From contig NZ_CP102480.1 in the NCBI RefSeq assembly GCF_024662015.1, forward strand, positions 2,576,501 through 2,640,500: a DNA stretch of 64,000 nucleotides, given 5' to 3'. A program made the position numbers and the translations under genes. Each line of letters begins with the position of its first letter. Position 1 is the stretch's first letter. The stretch comes from Nisaea acidiphila (GTDB lineage Bacteria > Pseudomonadota > Alphaproteobacteria > Thalassobaculales > Thalassobaculaceae). Shown one piece after another: positions 44,803 to 53,312 of the stretch. The notes under the pieces were generated by a model that was not told the origin of the DNA, ran no database searches, and saw only the letters and a list, made by a program, of their open reading frames with translations.

Positions 44803-44916
44803 GACTAAACCACTCCGGTCGAGGGGGTCGAATAAGGGAAATCAGCACTGGCCCGGCCCTGTCAGAGGACCGGGTTGCTAATTCGCCCGATAATTCGACC
44901 GGCCAGACGCCGGAGA
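44803..44916 (-). promoter_or_regulatory. structured leader upstream of the ACT-domain gene with two competing pairings
   Basis: Reading the minus strand, the 5' part holds CTCCGGC..GCCGG (44915-44899), which can fold alone (CCGGC-N5-GCCGG) or pair with CCGGAG (44818-44813), which contains the Shine-Dalgarno. Also CCGGTCGA (44902-44895) pairs with TCGACCGG (44822-44815) in one register, and GGTCGAAT (44900-44893) with ATTCGACC (44833-44826) in a shifted one that frees the ribosome site. A 9-bp hairpin, CCCGGTCCT/AGGGCCGGG (44874-44852), lies between; its only non-Watson-Crick pair is G-U on this strand but C-A on the other, supporting the minus strand as the functional one. This is a translation-switch layout; the ligand, if any, is unknown. 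Confidence 0.5.
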
Positions 44917-44948
44917 GGTTGGCTGCTCATGTGCGGGACCCTATTGCG

Positions 44949-44981
44949 GCGCCGTCATGCCGTCAAGCATGGCGCGTTTTT
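44949..44981 (+). terminator. terminator-like hairpin with T-run (plus strand)
   Basis: GCGCC...ATGC pairs with GCATGGCGC across a 6-nt loop (44949-44975, with a 3-nt bulge), followed by G and TTTTT. The T-run is on the plus strand, although no plus-strand gene ends nearby. It may stop antisense transcription toward the J-domain gene or end a small plus-strand RNA. Confidence 0.4.
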
Positions 44982-44998
44982 GGGTGTCGGAGGGGGCG

Positions 44999-45709
44999 TC
45001 AGGCGCGGGTAAGCTTCTCCAGCGCCTCGTTGAGTTGGCTCATGCGCTGATGGTCGCCGAACGGGGAGTCCGGATGGAACACCAGAGCGAGCCGGCGGTA
45101 ACGCCCGCGAATCACCTTCTGGTCTGGAACTGCGGTCGGGGCGAAGCCCATGACATGCAATGCTTCGCTCCGGCTGGTGACACCGTCGCGCAGCGGTTCA
45201 AAGGCCAGGTCGCCGATAATACGCTGTAATTGCTCGATATCTTCTTCAAGCCGGTTGCGAACGGCGCGATCGTCCTGACGTTGTTGACGGTCTTCCGTGC
45301 TCTCGACTGCAAGCTGACGTTCGCCTTCCGCCATCTTGATGGAGAGAGCCAGGGCGCGGCGTAGCCGGGCGATGTCGTAACCAATCGGCAGGCGAAGCTG
45401 CAAACGTGGTTTCCGGCGCAGAGTGCGGCCTTTCGAGGGGCCTGACTGCAGTTTCACCACCTCCCGGTCGTCCGGGGCGGGCTCGCCCGGGTCGTCCGTC
45501 GCCATGACAGTCTCATTGGGCACCAGCATGAGCACGGCGCGCGCCAGATCGGCGACGCTGGCGCCTTGTGAATCCGCAAGTGCAGTTACGCGATCCCGAA
45601 AAACGCTCGAGCAAGGCACAATGTAGGATTGGCTTTTTTTATAATTGATTGATATTGCGTCGTTTTTCTGGCTGGAAGCGGTGTAGGCGCGGACAGAATC
45701 GTCAGGCAT
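44999..45709 (-). CDS. C-terminal J-domain protein
   Basis: 236 aa. The N-terminal half contains a short helix-rich segment (FRDRVTALADSQGASVADLA) resembling a DNA-binding ribbon-helix or similar, then a basic linker and a Gln/Arg-rich coiled coil (about 125-165). The C terminus is a DnaJ domain with the HPD motif in LALVFHPDSPFGD. J domains at the C-terminus, without Gly/Phe or zinc regions, mark specialised DnaK partners. The client cannot be told. It is divergent from the twin-TM gene. Confidence 0.75.
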   Translation of the reverse strand: MPDDSVRAYTASSQKNDAISINYKKSQSYIVPCSSVFRDRVTALADSQGASVADLARAVLMLVPNETVMATDDPGEPAPDDREVVKLQSGPSKGRTLRRKPRLQLRLPIGYDIARLRRALALSIKMAEGERQLAVESTEDRQQRQDDRAVRNRLEEDIEQLQRIIGDLAFEPLRDGVTSRSEALHVMGFAPTAVPDQKVIRGRYRRLALVFHPDSPFGDHQRMSQLNEALEKLTRA

Positions 45710-45996
45710 TTGGGATCACGAATCCTACTACAAATTGCGGTTCAGGCGCCCCGCATACCAAATCTTAGGGGCTTTCGGGAAGTTTATTTCGGTTGAACGG
45801 GCCGAATCAACTGACAAAAGAGTTACGAATTGTAAATTCTGTTTCGCTTTCGGTCCGATTCATTAACGCGAGGTAAATTTTGCTCCGGAATTGAGGCGCA
45901 TTTTTGTCAAATCGTTTCGTCTCTGGCGATGTGACCGATTGACGCCGGATACGCTTCTGACTGGTCTTCGCCGATGCGTCGTTCTATATCGGCGGC
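45710..45996. promoter_or_regulatory. AT-rich intergenic region
   Basis: 287 bp between the J-domain gene (minus) and the twin-TM gene (plus), more AT-rich than the neighbours, presumably holding both promoters. I see no named operator or RNA. A GTTGA-N10-TCAAC-like dyad lies near 45793. No open frame here looks coding. Confidence 0.35.
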
Positions 45997-46191
45997 ATGT
46001 CTGTATTCGTCATCATCCTCATGGTCATCGCGCTGCTGCTCGTGCTGGGGTCGCTCTTCGGCGGCTTGCTGTCGATGGCGCGCGGCGGGCCCGGCGCGCC
46101 CGAGCGTTCAAATCGTTTCATGCGATATCGCGTGTTATTTCAATTCCTTGCGGTCGCGCTCTTCATGATCGCGCTGGCCCTCTCCCGCTAG
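45997..46191 (+). CDS. twin transmembrane protein (HIG1-like)
   Basis: 64 aa with two membrane helices: VFVIILMVIALLLVLGSLFG at the start and VLFQFLAVALFMIALALSR at the end, joined by a short cytoplasmic loop with RSNRFMRYR. This length and MARGG...NR-MR-R pattern are those of the alphaproteobacterial twin-transmembrane/HIG1-related proteins, which are tied to respiratory complexes in homologues. It sits directly upstream of the PduO adenosyltransferase, a frequent pairing. No strong Shine-Dalgarno. Confidence 0.78.
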   Translation: MSVFVIILMVIALLLVLGSLFGGLLSMARGGPGAPERSNRFMRYRVLFQFLAVALFMIALALSR

Positions 46192-46231
46192 CGGCCGAGC
46201 GCCTTGGGCAAATAGTTTCGGAGGCGTTCAG

Positions 46232-46801
46232 ATGGTCCGGCTGACCAAAATCTATACCCGCGGAGGGGATGCCGGAGAGACCTCGCTCGGCGACGGCAGC
46301 CGGGTGAAGAAGCATTCTCTGCGTCCCGCAGCCTACGGAACGGTGGACGAGGCCAACAGCGTGATTGGTCTCGCCCGTCTGCACACCTCAGGTGATCCGG
46401 AGGTGGATGCGATGTTGGCCCGCATCCAGAACGATCTGTTCGATCTGGGCGCGGATCTGGCAACGCCGGAGCAGGAAAATCCGAAATGGGAGCCCTTGCG
46501 CATCTGCGCCGCCCAGGTCGAGCGTCTCGAGCAGGAGATCGACGCTCTCAACGGGAACCTGAAACCGCTTGATTCCTTTATTCTTCCGGGCGGAAAACCG
46601 GCCGCCTCCTATCTCCACCTCGCGCGTACCGTGATCCGGCGGGCGGAACGTACCATGACGGCACTTGCCGAGGAGGAGCCGGTTGGCGGCGAGGCGATCA
46701 AGTACGCCAACCGTCTTTCGGACCATTTGTTCGTGCTTGCTCGGCACATCAATGATGACGGTGCGGCGGACGTTCTCTGGGTCCCGGGTAAAAACCGCTG
46801 A
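46232..46801 (+). CDS. pduO: cob(I)alamin adenosyltransferase, PduO type
   Basis: 189 aa. The ATP/cobalamin site is explicit: TKIYTRGGDAGETSLGDGSR, AYGTVDEANSVIGLAR and RRAERTMTAL with ANRLSDHLFVLARHIN. It makes adenosylcobalamin from cob(I)alamin and ATP. The AdoCbl-dependent ribonucleotide reductase 14 kb downstream is one obvious user. It is 40 bp after the twin-TM gene. Confidence 0.93.
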   Translation: MVRLTKIYTRGGDAGETSLGDGSRVKKHSLRPAAYGTVDEANSVIGLARLHTSGDPEVDAMLARIQNDLFDLGADLATPEQENPKWEPLRICAAQVERLEQEIDALNGNLKPLDSFILPGGKPAASYLHLARTVIRRAERTMTALAEEEPVGGEAIKYANRLSDHLFVLARHINDDGAADVLWVPGKNR

Positions 46802-46855
46802 AATGATAAGACTTTGGCTGATGTCGCTTAGAGGTCAGAACTTGGCGGGGTTAGC

Positions 46856-46884
46856 TTGACAGGCGAAAATCGCTTCGCCTATGA
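46856..46884 (+). promoter_or_regulatory. sigma-70-type promoter of etfBA with a dyad in the spacer
   Basis: TTGACA (46856-46861), 17-bp spacer, CTATGA (46879-46884). The spacer contains GGCGAA (46862-46867) and TTCGCC (46874-46879), a perfect 6-N6-6 dyad between the two promoter boxes, the classical place for a repressor. Start of transcription would be near 46891, about 37 nt before the etfB ATG. Confidence 0.6.
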
Positions 46885-46927
46885 CCGTGCTGCCTTAGAT
46901 GAAACTGAAATTTCCCACGGGGTCGCC

Positions 46928-47677
46928 ATGAAGGTTCTCGTACCCGTTAAAAGGGTCATCGACTACAACGTCAAGGTTCGCGTGAAGGCGGACCAGACTG
47001 GGGTCGAACTCGCCAACGTCAAGATGTCCATGAACCCCTTCGACGAAATCTCCGTCGAAGAGGCGATCCGCCTGAAGGAAGCCGGCACCGCGACCGAGGT
47101 CGTCGCCGTCTCGCTCGGCGTCCAGCAGTGCCAGGAAACGATCCGCACCGCCCTCGCGATGGGCGCGGACCGTGGCATCCATGTCCAGCACGATGGCGAT
47201 CTCGAGCCTTTGGCCGTCGCCAAGATGCTGAAGGCCGTTGTTGAGAAGGAGCAGCCGGAGCTGGTCATTCTCGGCAAGCAGGCGATCGACGACGATGCCA
47301 ACCAGACCGGCCAGATGCTGGCCGCGCTGCTCGGCTGGGGTCAGGCCACCTTCGCCTCCAAGATCGAAATGGGATCCGGCGAAGCCAAGGTCACCCGCGA
47401 GATCGACGGTGGTCTCGAGACGATTTCGGTCAAGCTGCCGGCCATCGTCACGACGGACCTTCGTCTGAACGAGCCGCGCTACGCGTCGCTGCCGAACATC
47501 ATGAAGGCGAAGAAGAAGCCGATCGATCAGATGACGCCGGCCGATCTCGGTGTCGATCCGGCGCCACGCCTCGAAACCCTGAAGGTCGAGGAGCCGGCCA
47601 AGCGCGAGGCTGGCGTGACCGTCGCCGACGTTGCCGAACTGGTGTCCAAACTTCGCGATGAAGCAAAGGTGATCTGA
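46928..47677 (+). CDS. etfB: electron transfer flavoprotein subunit beta
   Basis: 249 aa from ATG 46928. Typical features: [21 protein letters not shown] at the start, [36 protein letters not shown] (AMP binding) and the recognition loop [20 protein letters not shown], which contacts acyl-CoA dehydrogenases. The ETF passes electrons from such dehydrogenases to ETF-ubiquinone oxidoreductase. It overlaps etfA by one base. Confidence 0.95.
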   Translation: MKVLVPVKRVIDYNVKVRVKADQTGVELANVKMSMNPFDEISVEEAIRLKEAGTATEVVAVSLGVQQCQETIRTALAMGADRGIHVQHDGDLEPLAVAKMLKAVVEKEQPELVILGKQAIDDDANQTGQMLAALLGWGQATFASKIEMGSGEAKVTREIDGGLETISVKLPAIVTTDLRLNEPRYASLPNIMKAKKKPIDQMTPADLGVDPAPRLETLKVEEPAKREAGVTVADVAELVSKLRDEAKVI

Positions 47678-48612
47678 TGAGCGTTCTCGTCGTTGCCGAA
47701 CACGATAATTCGGAAATCGCTCCCGCCACCCTGAACACCGTAACCGCGGCCGGCCAGATCGGCGGCGACGTCACCGTGCTGGTTGCCGGCAGCGGCTCCT
47801 CCGCGGCGGCCGATGCCGCTGCCAAAATCGCCGGCGTTTCCAAGGTTCTGCATGCGGATGCCGCGGAATATGCCAACGGTCTTGCCGAGAACGTCGCGCC
47901 GCTGGTCGTCGCACTCGCATCCGGCTACAGCCATGTCCTCGCCCCGGCGACGAGCTTCGGCAAGAACGTGCTGCCGCGCGCGGCGGCACTGCTCGACGTG
48001 CAGCAGATCTCCGAGATCTCCGCTGTCGTCGACGCGGATACCTTCGTGCGTCCGATCTATGCCGGCAACGCCATGGCGACCGTAAAGTCCTCCGACGCGG
48101 TCAAGGTCATCACCGTCCGTACCACGGCGTTTGACGCCGCTGCCGCCGAGGGCGGTTCGGGCGCTGTTGAAGCCGCCGACGCGAAGGGCGATGCCGGTCT
48201 GACCTCCTATGTCGGGGCCGAACTCAGCAGCTCCGAACGTCCTGAACTGACTTCCGCCAAGATCGTCATCTCCGGTGGCCGCGGCATGCAGAACGGCGAG
48301 AACTTCGCCATGCTGGAAGAGGTCGCGGACAAGCTGGGTGCCGCCGTCGGCGCCTCCCGTGCGGCGGTCGATGCCGGTTTCGTGCCGAACGACTACCAGG
48401 TCGGCCAGACCGGCAAGGTCGTTGCGCCGGAACTCTATATCGCGGTCGGGATCTCCGGCGCGATCCAGCACCTTGCCGGAATGAAGGACAGCAAGGTCAT
48501 CGTCGCGATCAACAAGGACGAGGAAGCGCCGATCTTCCAGGTCGCCGATTACGGCCTCGTCGCGGATCTGTTCGAGGCCGTGCCGGAACTCAGCAAGGCA
48601 CTGGACGGCTAA
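47677..48612 (+). CDS. etfA: electron transfer flavoprotein subunit alpha
   Basis: 311 aa. The C-terminal FAD-binding domain is clear: [40 protein letters not shown] and [20 protein letters not shown]. Together with EtfB it forms the soluble flavoprotein. Followed after 101 bp of strong hairpins by a 3-hydroxybutyryl-CoA dehydrogenase, a common fatty-acid or butyrate beta-oxidation neighbourhood in this class. Confidence 0.95.
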   Translation: MSVLVVAEHDNSEIAPATLNTVTAAGQIGGDVTVLVAGSGSSAAADAAAKIAGVSKVLHADAAEYANGLAENVAPLVVALASGYSHVLAPATSFGKNVLPRAAALLDVQQISEISAVVDADTFVRPIYAGNAMATVKSSDAVKVITVRTTAFDAAAAEGGSGAVEAADAKGDAGLTSYVGAELSSSERPELTSAKIVISGGRGMQNGENFAMLEEVADKLGAAVGASRAAVDAGFVPNDYQVGQTGKVVAPELYIAVGISGAIQHLAGMKDSKVIVAINKDEEAPIFQVADYGLVADLFEAVPELSKALDG

Positions 48613-48636
48613 GAGCCGCTAGTACTTGACAGCTAA

Positions 48637-48690
48637 CCGGTGCCGGGCGTCCCATGCGTCCCGGCACCGGCCGGCCGCCCGGCCGGTGCC
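48637..48690 (+). promoter_or_regulatory. two mutually exclusive GC hairpins between etfA and hbd
   Basis: Hairpin A: CCGGTGCCGGG (48637-48647) with CCCGGCACCGG (48660-48670), perfect 11 bp. Hairpin B: GGCACCGGCCGG (48663-48674) with CCGGCCGGTGCC (48679-48690), perfect 12 bp, 4-nt loop. Bases 48663-48670 are shared, so only one can form at a time, the arrangement of an attenuator or processing switch. The hbd start is 24 bp further on. No T-run follows B. Confidence 0.55.
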
Positions 48691-48713
48691 CCGATAGAGC
48701 GGGGAGAGCAGAT

Positions 48714-49589
48714 ATGGACGTGCGCACCGTCGGTGTGATCGGAGCCGGGCAAATGGGCAGCGGGATCGCGCATGTGAGCGCGCTTGCCGGCCTCGACGTC
48801 CACCTCCTCGACATTGAACAGGAACGGCTCTCCGCTGCGGTCGAGAAGATCGACCGCGACATGAACCGTCAGGCCGCCCGCGGGAAAGTCGCCGAGGGCG
48901 ATGTCGCGGCGGCGCTCGGGCGCATAGCGACCGGGACCGACTACGCGATCTTCAAGGATTGCGACCTCGTCGTCGAGGCGGCGACCGAGGACGAGTCGAT
49001 CAAGCGGGAGATCCTGAAAACCCTGGTGCCGTATCTCTCCGAGAGTGCGATCATCGCCACCAATACCTCGTCGATCTCGATCACCCGTCTTGCCGCCGTG
49101 ACCGACCGGCCCGGCCGGTTCATGGGCATGCATTTCATGAACCCGGTCCCGGCCATGCAGCTGGTCGAACTGATCCGCGGCATCGCGACGGAGCAGGACA
49201 CGTTCGAGACGGTGAAGCGGTTGGCGGAAGCGCTCGGAAAAACGGTCTCCGTCGCCGAGGATTTCCCGGCCTTCATCGTGAACCGGATCCTGCTGCCGAT
49301 GATCAACGAGGCGATCTACACGCTCTATGAGGGCGTCGGCTCGGTCCATTCCATCGACACCGCGTTGCGTCTCGGGGCCAATCACCCGATGGGACCGCTG
49401 CAGCTCGCCGATTTCATCGGTCTCGATACCTGCCTTGCGGTGATGCATGTGCTCTATGACGGGCTGGCGGACAGCAAGTACCGTCCGTGCCCTCTGCTGG
49501 TGAAATATGTCGAGGCCGGCTGGCTCGGGCGGAAGACCGGCCGTGGCTTCTACGACTATTCGGGCGAGGAGCCGGTGCCGACGCGCTGA
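48714..49589 (+). CDS. 3-hydroxybutyryl-CoA dehydrogenase
   Basis: 291 aa from ATG 48714 (GGGGAG upstream). [20 protein letters not shown] is the NAD site; [10 protein letters not shown] and [17 protein letters not shown] carry the catalytic Ser/His, and the C-terminal domain has [11 protein letters not shown] and [18 protein letters not shown]. It oxidises (S)-3-hydroxybutyryl-CoA to acetoacetyl-CoA (Hbd/PaaH type). It links the PHB/acetoacetyl-CoA pool and fatty-acid oxidation with ETF above it. Confidence 0.92.
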   Translation: MDVRTVGVIGAGQMGSGIAHVSALAGLDVHLLDIEQERLSAAVEKIDRDMNRQAARGKVAEGDVAAALGRIATGTDYAIFKDCDLVVEAATEDESIKREILKTLVPYLSESAIIATNTSSISITRLAAVTDRPGRFMGMHFMNPVPAMQLVELIRGIATEQDTFETVKRLAEALGKTVSVAEDFPAFIVNRILLPMINEAIYTLYEGVGSVHSIDTALRLGANHPMGPLQLADFIGLDTCLAVMHVLYDGLADSKYRPCPLLVKYVEAGWLGRKTGRGFYDYSGEEPVPTR

Positions 49590-49640
49590 CCCGCTCGGAT
49601 CTGTCGCCGGGAAATATTTGCCGGGTAGGCAGGAATTTCC

Positions 49641-49667
49641 TTGCAATTAGATCGAATTTTATATAAT
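49641..49667 (+). promoter_or_regulatory. promoter of the 75-aa ORF
   Basis: TTGCAA (49641-49646) and a consensus TATAAT (49662-49667), 15-bp spacer, within a local AT-rich tract. The spacing is short, but a full TATAAT in this GC-rich genome is unusual and points to a strongly expressed small gene. Confidence 0.5.
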
Positions 49668-49725
49668 TCTTACGAGCCTGCCAAAAAGGCGGGAAATATA
49701 TCCTTTAGAAGGAAGGATCCTACCA

Positions 49726-49953
49726 ATGACCGATACGGTTGCCGAAAAGGCATTGCGCCTTCTCCAGATATCCGTCGCTGACATAACCGGCCGGGAGAGC
49801 CAGGTGGCTCTCGCGCTCAGTACTGCTGTCCACTCGGGCAGTGCGATCGACCGGATTTTCGCCCAGCAGCGGTTCGATAATCTCGACCTCTACACAAGAA
49901 AAAGAATCAAGGGGCGCGCCATTTACGAAGCCCAGATGTTCTCGGTGCACTGA
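49726..49953 (+). CDS. hypothetical protein, 75 aa
   Basis: 75 aa, with AAGGAAGGA before the ATG and a TATAAT promoter further up. The sequence is mostly helical and charged (EKALRLLQISVADITGRESQ, ending RIKGRAIYEAQMFSVH), without membrane segments or Cys motifs. I recognise no family. The strong expression signals argue that it is a real gene. It is flanked by hbd and a convergent TAXI gene and is not part of their operons. Confidence 0.6.
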   Translation: MTDTVAEKALRLLQISVADITGRESQVALALSTAVHSGSAIDRIFAQQRFDNLDLYTRKRIKGRAIYEAQMFSVH

Positions 49954-50039
49954 CAGAGAGAGGTTAGTAGCGCTGTTGTCGGGGGTCTGGCAGCCGGCGA
50001 CGCTCTTATCGAGCCGCCGATTTCTCGGTCCGTATGCGC

Positions 50040-51074
50040 CTAGTGCAGGATACCGAGATCGCGATAACAGCGCTCTGCCCCGCTATGTAACGGGATCGCG
50101 ATCCCGTCGAGAGCAGAGTCCGGCTTGACATTCCGCCCCTGGGGATGGGCGGTTGCGAGCGCTTCCAGCGTGGCCTCGTTCCAGAGGGCGCGGCAAATAT
50201 CGTAGACCAATTGCTCCGGCATGCTTTCCGGGACGATCCACTGGCTTCCGACCGAAAGCGTGGTGACTTCTCCGACACTCTCATACGTGTCGGCGGGAAT
50301 GATGTAGCGGCTGAGGAACCTGTGCTTGTCGAGCAGGGCGTTGACCTTCGGCCCGTCCAGCGTCAGCAGGTCGACATCATTGTCCTCGGCCGTGACCTCC
50401 ACGAGCTCGCTCGGCATTCCGGAGATCTGGAACAATGCATCGAGTTCATCGCGGACCAGCATGTCGACTGCGGGCCCCGGCTTGAGGTAGGACGCGATCA
50501 TCTGGTTCTCATCGATGCCGTAGGCCTCGAAGATGTCCCGGACCATCACCAGAAGACCGGAGCCCGGCTCGTCGATCGAGACCCGCTTGCCGACCATATC
50601 GTTGATCGTCTCGATCCCGGCATCGCGCCGGACCAGGACATGCAGTACTTCCGGGTAGAGATGCGCCAGCGCCCGTATATTCTTCATCGGCGGCTGGCCG
50701 TCGAACGGTCCCGTACCGAAATAGGCCGCATAGACGATGTCCGCCTGAGCGAATCCGGAACTCATCCTGCCGCTATCGACGGCGGCCACATTGTCGACCG
50801 AACCGCTTGAGCTTTGTGCCGCGGCGACCAGGTTTTCCACCCCGCAGATCGAGCCTTCGGCGCACTCGGGCGACCCCGGAGGACGGGAGATTGCATTGGC
50901 GATTGCCGTGCCGAGCGGATAATAGGTACCGTCGACGCCGCCGGTTGCGATCTGGAAGAAGATCATCTTGTCCTGCGCCGCCGCCGTGCCGGCCGCGAAG
51001 GCCATGTTGCCTGCAAGGACCACAGCCTGAACCATCGCGAGAAGGGTCAGGTGCGGGCGGGTGAGGTGCGGCAT
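50040..51074 (-). CDS. TAXI family TRAP transporter substrate-binding protein
   Basis: 344 aa with a signal peptide (hydrophobic region around 10-32, AFAAGTAAAQ at the cleavage site). The start of the mature part, FFQIATGGVDGTYYPLGTAI, is the TAXI-family signature; MVGKRVSIDEPGSG and LYPEVLHVLVRRDAG follow. Such proteins deliver small acids to a fused TRAP membrane component, but none is in this neighbourhood, so this is an orphan receptor. It is 49 bp downstream of the TlpA gene on the same strand. Confidence 0.88.
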   Translation of the reverse strand: MPHLTRPHLTLLAMVQAVVLAGNMAFAAGTAAAQDKMIFFQIATGGVDGTYYPLGTAIANAISRPPGSPECAEGSICGVENLVAAAQSSSGSVDNVAAVDSGRMSSGFAQADIVYAAYFGTGPFDGQPPMKNIRALAHLYPEVLHVLVRRDAGIETINDMVGKRVSIDEPGSGLLVMVRDIFEAYGIDENQMIASYLKPGPAVDMLVRDELDALFQISGMPSELVEVTAEDNDVDLLTLDGPKVNALLDKHRFLSRYIIPADTYESVGEVTTLSVGSQWIVPESMPEQLVYDICRALWNEATLEALATAHPQGRNVKPDSALDGIAIPLHSGAERCYRDLGILH

Positions 51075-51123
51075 CGTCGTCCGGTTTCGGGCAGGAAGCG
51101 TCGGTTGCTCTCGACTATACCGA

Positions 51124-51693
51124 CTATGAGTTTGAAGTGTAATACATAATCAGCTCTTTCGCAGCTGCGGAATCCCACTCTGCATCGCCGACTAGCCGGC
51201 CTTTGATCGTGCCGTCGGGTCCGATCAGGTAGGTGGTCGGAAGGCCGGGCGCCTTGAAGGCCCGCATCAGGGCTGCCTTGCTGTCGGCGGATGAGCGGAG
51301 CTCCCGGATCCCGAGCTTTTCCAGAAACGGCTCGAACACGCGTGCGCCGCCGCGGTCGATGGATACCAGGACGACCTCGAAGTTCTTGTCCGCCAGTTCC
51401 GCGTTGAGTCGGTCGAGCGAGGGGAGCTCTTTCACGCAGGGCGGACACCAGGTAGCCCAGAAATTCACCAGAACCGTCTTCCCGCGATACGAGTCCAGCT
51501 TGATGGGCTCGCCATCGGCGCTTATGAAGGGGGTGTCCGGCGCGGAGCGGTCTTCCGAGGCGGGCACGAACTTGACCATATCGCCCCGCTGCGGCGGCTC
51601 GGCGCTGGCATCGACGGCCAGGGCCGCCAGTCCCGCGACGAGCAGACCGGCAAGCGCCATCGTCTTGACCGTCATCGATGTAATCCAGGACAC
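51124..51693 (-). CDS. TlpA family thiol:disulfide oxidoreductase
   Basis: 189 aa from GTG 51693, chosen because GAGGGAG lies seven bases upstream; an internal ATG at 51675 has no such site. After an N-terminal signal-anchor (about 9-28) comes a thioredoxin domain with [17 protein letters not shown], the active-site CPPC, and the cis-Pro in [10 protein letters not shown]. It reduces periplasmic disulfides, e.g. in cytochrome c assembly. It is divergent from argH, with its ribosome site lying in the same 15 bp that precede the argH ATG. Confidence 0.88.
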   Translation of the reverse strand: MSWITSMTVKTMALAGLLVAGLAALAVDASAEPPQRGDMVKFVPASEDRSAPDTPFISADGEPIKLDSYRGKTVLVNFWATWCPPCVKELPSLDRLNAELADKNFEVVLVSIDRGGARVFEPFLEKLGIRELRSSADSKAALMRAFKAPGLPTTYLIGPDGTIKGRLVGDAEWDSAAAKELIMYYTSNS

Positions 51694-51708
51694 AGGGTAT
51701 CTCCCTCA

Positions 51709-53124
51709 ATGAACAAACGGCACAACGACCCCCAGCACGAAGGCGCCAGCACGATCTGGGGCGGCCGCTTCGCGTCCGGCCCGGCGGCGATCATGGAGGA
51801 GATCAACGCCTCCATCGGCTTCGACAAGCGCTTTTCGGCTCAGGACATTCAGGGCTCGATCGCCCATGCCGAGATGCTGGTCGCCCAGGGTGTGCTCAGC
51901 GCTGAAGATGGTAAGGCGATCCGCCTCGGTCTAGAGCAAATCGACGCGGAGATCCGCGACGGCAGCTTCAAATTCTCGCGCGCGCTGGAAGATATCCACA
52001 TGAATGTGGAGTCGCGCCTGTCCGAACTGATCGGCGATGCCGCAGGCCGCCTGCACACCGCGCGCTCGCGGAACGATCAGGTCGCGACCGACTTTAAGCT
52101 CTGGGTCCGGGGTGCGCTCGACTCCGTCGATGACAGCCTGACCCAGCTGATCTCCGCCCTGGTGGAACAGGCCGAGAAGAATGCCGAGGTGGTCATGCCT
52201 GGTTTCACGCACCTGCAGACGGCCCAGCCGGTGACCTTGGGCCACCATCTGCTGGCCTATGTCGAAATGTTCGGGCGCGATCTCGGCCGTTTCCGCGATT
52301 GCCGTGCGCGGATGAACGAATGCCCGCTCGGCGCGGCGGCGCTCGCCGGCACCTCGTTTCCGATCGACCGGCACAAGACCGCCGCGGCGCTCGGCTTCGA
52401 CAGGCCGGCGGCGAACTCGCTGGACGCCGTTTCGGACCGGGATTTCGCGCTCGAGTTCCTCTCCGCAATGTCGATCTGCGCGACCCACTTCTCGCGTCTC
52501 GCCGAAGAGTTCGTGATCTGGACCAGCGCCCAGTTCAACTACGTCAAGCTCTCCGACGCCTTCACCACCGGCAGCTCGATCATGCCGCAGAAGCGCAATC
52601 CGGACGCGGCCGAACTGGTCCGGGCCAAGGCCGGTCGCATCATCGGCGATCTCAACGCATTGCTGATCGTTATGAAAGGCCTGCCGCTCGCCTACGGTAA
52701 GGACATGCAGGAGGACAAGGAGCCCGTGTTCGATGCCGTCGACTCCCTCGGGCTCTGCATTGCTGCGACCGCGGGCATGGTCCGCGACATGCAGGCCAAC
52801 CCGGAGGCCATGCGTGCCTCGCTGAAGGATGGTTTCCCGACCGCGACCGACCTTGCCGACTGGCTTGTGCGGGCGATCGGCATGCCGTTTCGCCGTGCGC
52901 ACCATGTCACCGGTACCATCGTCAAGCTGGCCGAGGACAAGGGCTGCGGGATCGAGGCGCTCAGCCTTGCCGACATGCAGGCGGTCGAGCCGAAGATCCA
53001 TGAGGGCGTGTTCGAGGTGCTGACGGTAGAGGCCTCGGTTTCCAGCCGGACGAGCTACGGCGGCACCGCCCCGGCCAATGTGCGCGAGCAGGTCGCAAGG
53101 GCGCGGGAGCGGTTCCTTGGCTGA
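51709..53124 (+). CDS. argH: argininosuccinate lyase
   Basis: 471 aa. Fumarase/aspartase superfamily signature [16 protein letters not shown], plus WGGRFASGP at the start, [17 protein letters not shown] and [18 protein letters not shown]. It splits argininosuccinate into arginine and fumarate. Followed after 21 bp by lptM and then lysA, the order seen across alphaproteobacteria. It is divergent from tlpA. Confidence 0.96.
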   Translation: MNKRHNDPQHEGASTIWGGRFASGPAAIMEEINASIGFDKRFSAQDIQGSIAHAEMLVAQGVLSAEDGKAIRLGLEQIDAEIRDGSFKFSRALEDIHMNVESRLSELIGDAAGRLHTARSRNDQVATDFKLWVRGALDSVDDSLTQLISALVEQAEKNAEVVMPGFTHLQTAQPVTLGHHLLAYVEMFGRDLGRFRDCRARMNECPLGAAALAGTSFPIDRHKTAAALGFDRPAANSLDAVSDRDFALEFLSAMSICATHFSRLAEEFVIWTSAQFNYVKLSDAFTTGSSIMPQKRNPDAAELVRAKAGRIIGDLNALLIVMKGLPLAYGKDMQEDKEPVFDAVDSLGLCIAATAGMVRDMQANPEAMRASLKDGFPTATDLADWLVRAIGMPFRRAHHVTGTIVKLAEDKGCGIEALSLADMQAVEPKIHEGVFEVLTVEASVSSRTSYGGTAPANVREQVARARERFLG

Positions 53125-53145
53125 GGAGCCAATGGGAGAGATGCC

Positions 53146-53292
53146 ATGCTGAGACGGATGACACGGATCGGAATGCTTGCCTTGCTTTTTGCGGGCCTGG
53201 CGCTGACCCAGGCGGCGTGCGGGAAGAAAGGCAATCTCAAACCGCCGCAGGACAAGCCGTCCGACTATCCGCGCAGTTATCCGACCAGCTAA
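53146..53292 (+). CDS. lptM: small lipoprotein LptM (YifL-like)
   Basis: 48 aa from ATG 53146: a short signal (RIGMLALLFAGLALTQAAC) with lipobox Cys25, then CGKKGNLKPPQDKPSDYPRS. The CG-KGPL-like start and the Pro-rich tail match the LptM/YifL lipoprotein family that lies between argH and lysA in many proteobacteria; in E. coli LptM assists assembly of the LptDE lipopolysaccharide translocon. It is easily missed because of its size. Confidence 0.88.
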   Translation: MLRRMTRIGMLALLFAGLALTQAACGKKGNLKPPQDKPSDYPRSYPTS

Positions 53293-53312
53293 GAAGATCA
53301 AGGTTTCAGTCA

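Noticed and set aside
44803-44985. Plus-strand small RNA ending at the T-run near 44981
   Set aside because: Not excluded, but ranked below a minus-strand leader because the main internal hairpin has a C-A mismatch on the plus strand and a G-U pair on the minus, and the pairings involve the minus-strand ribosome site.
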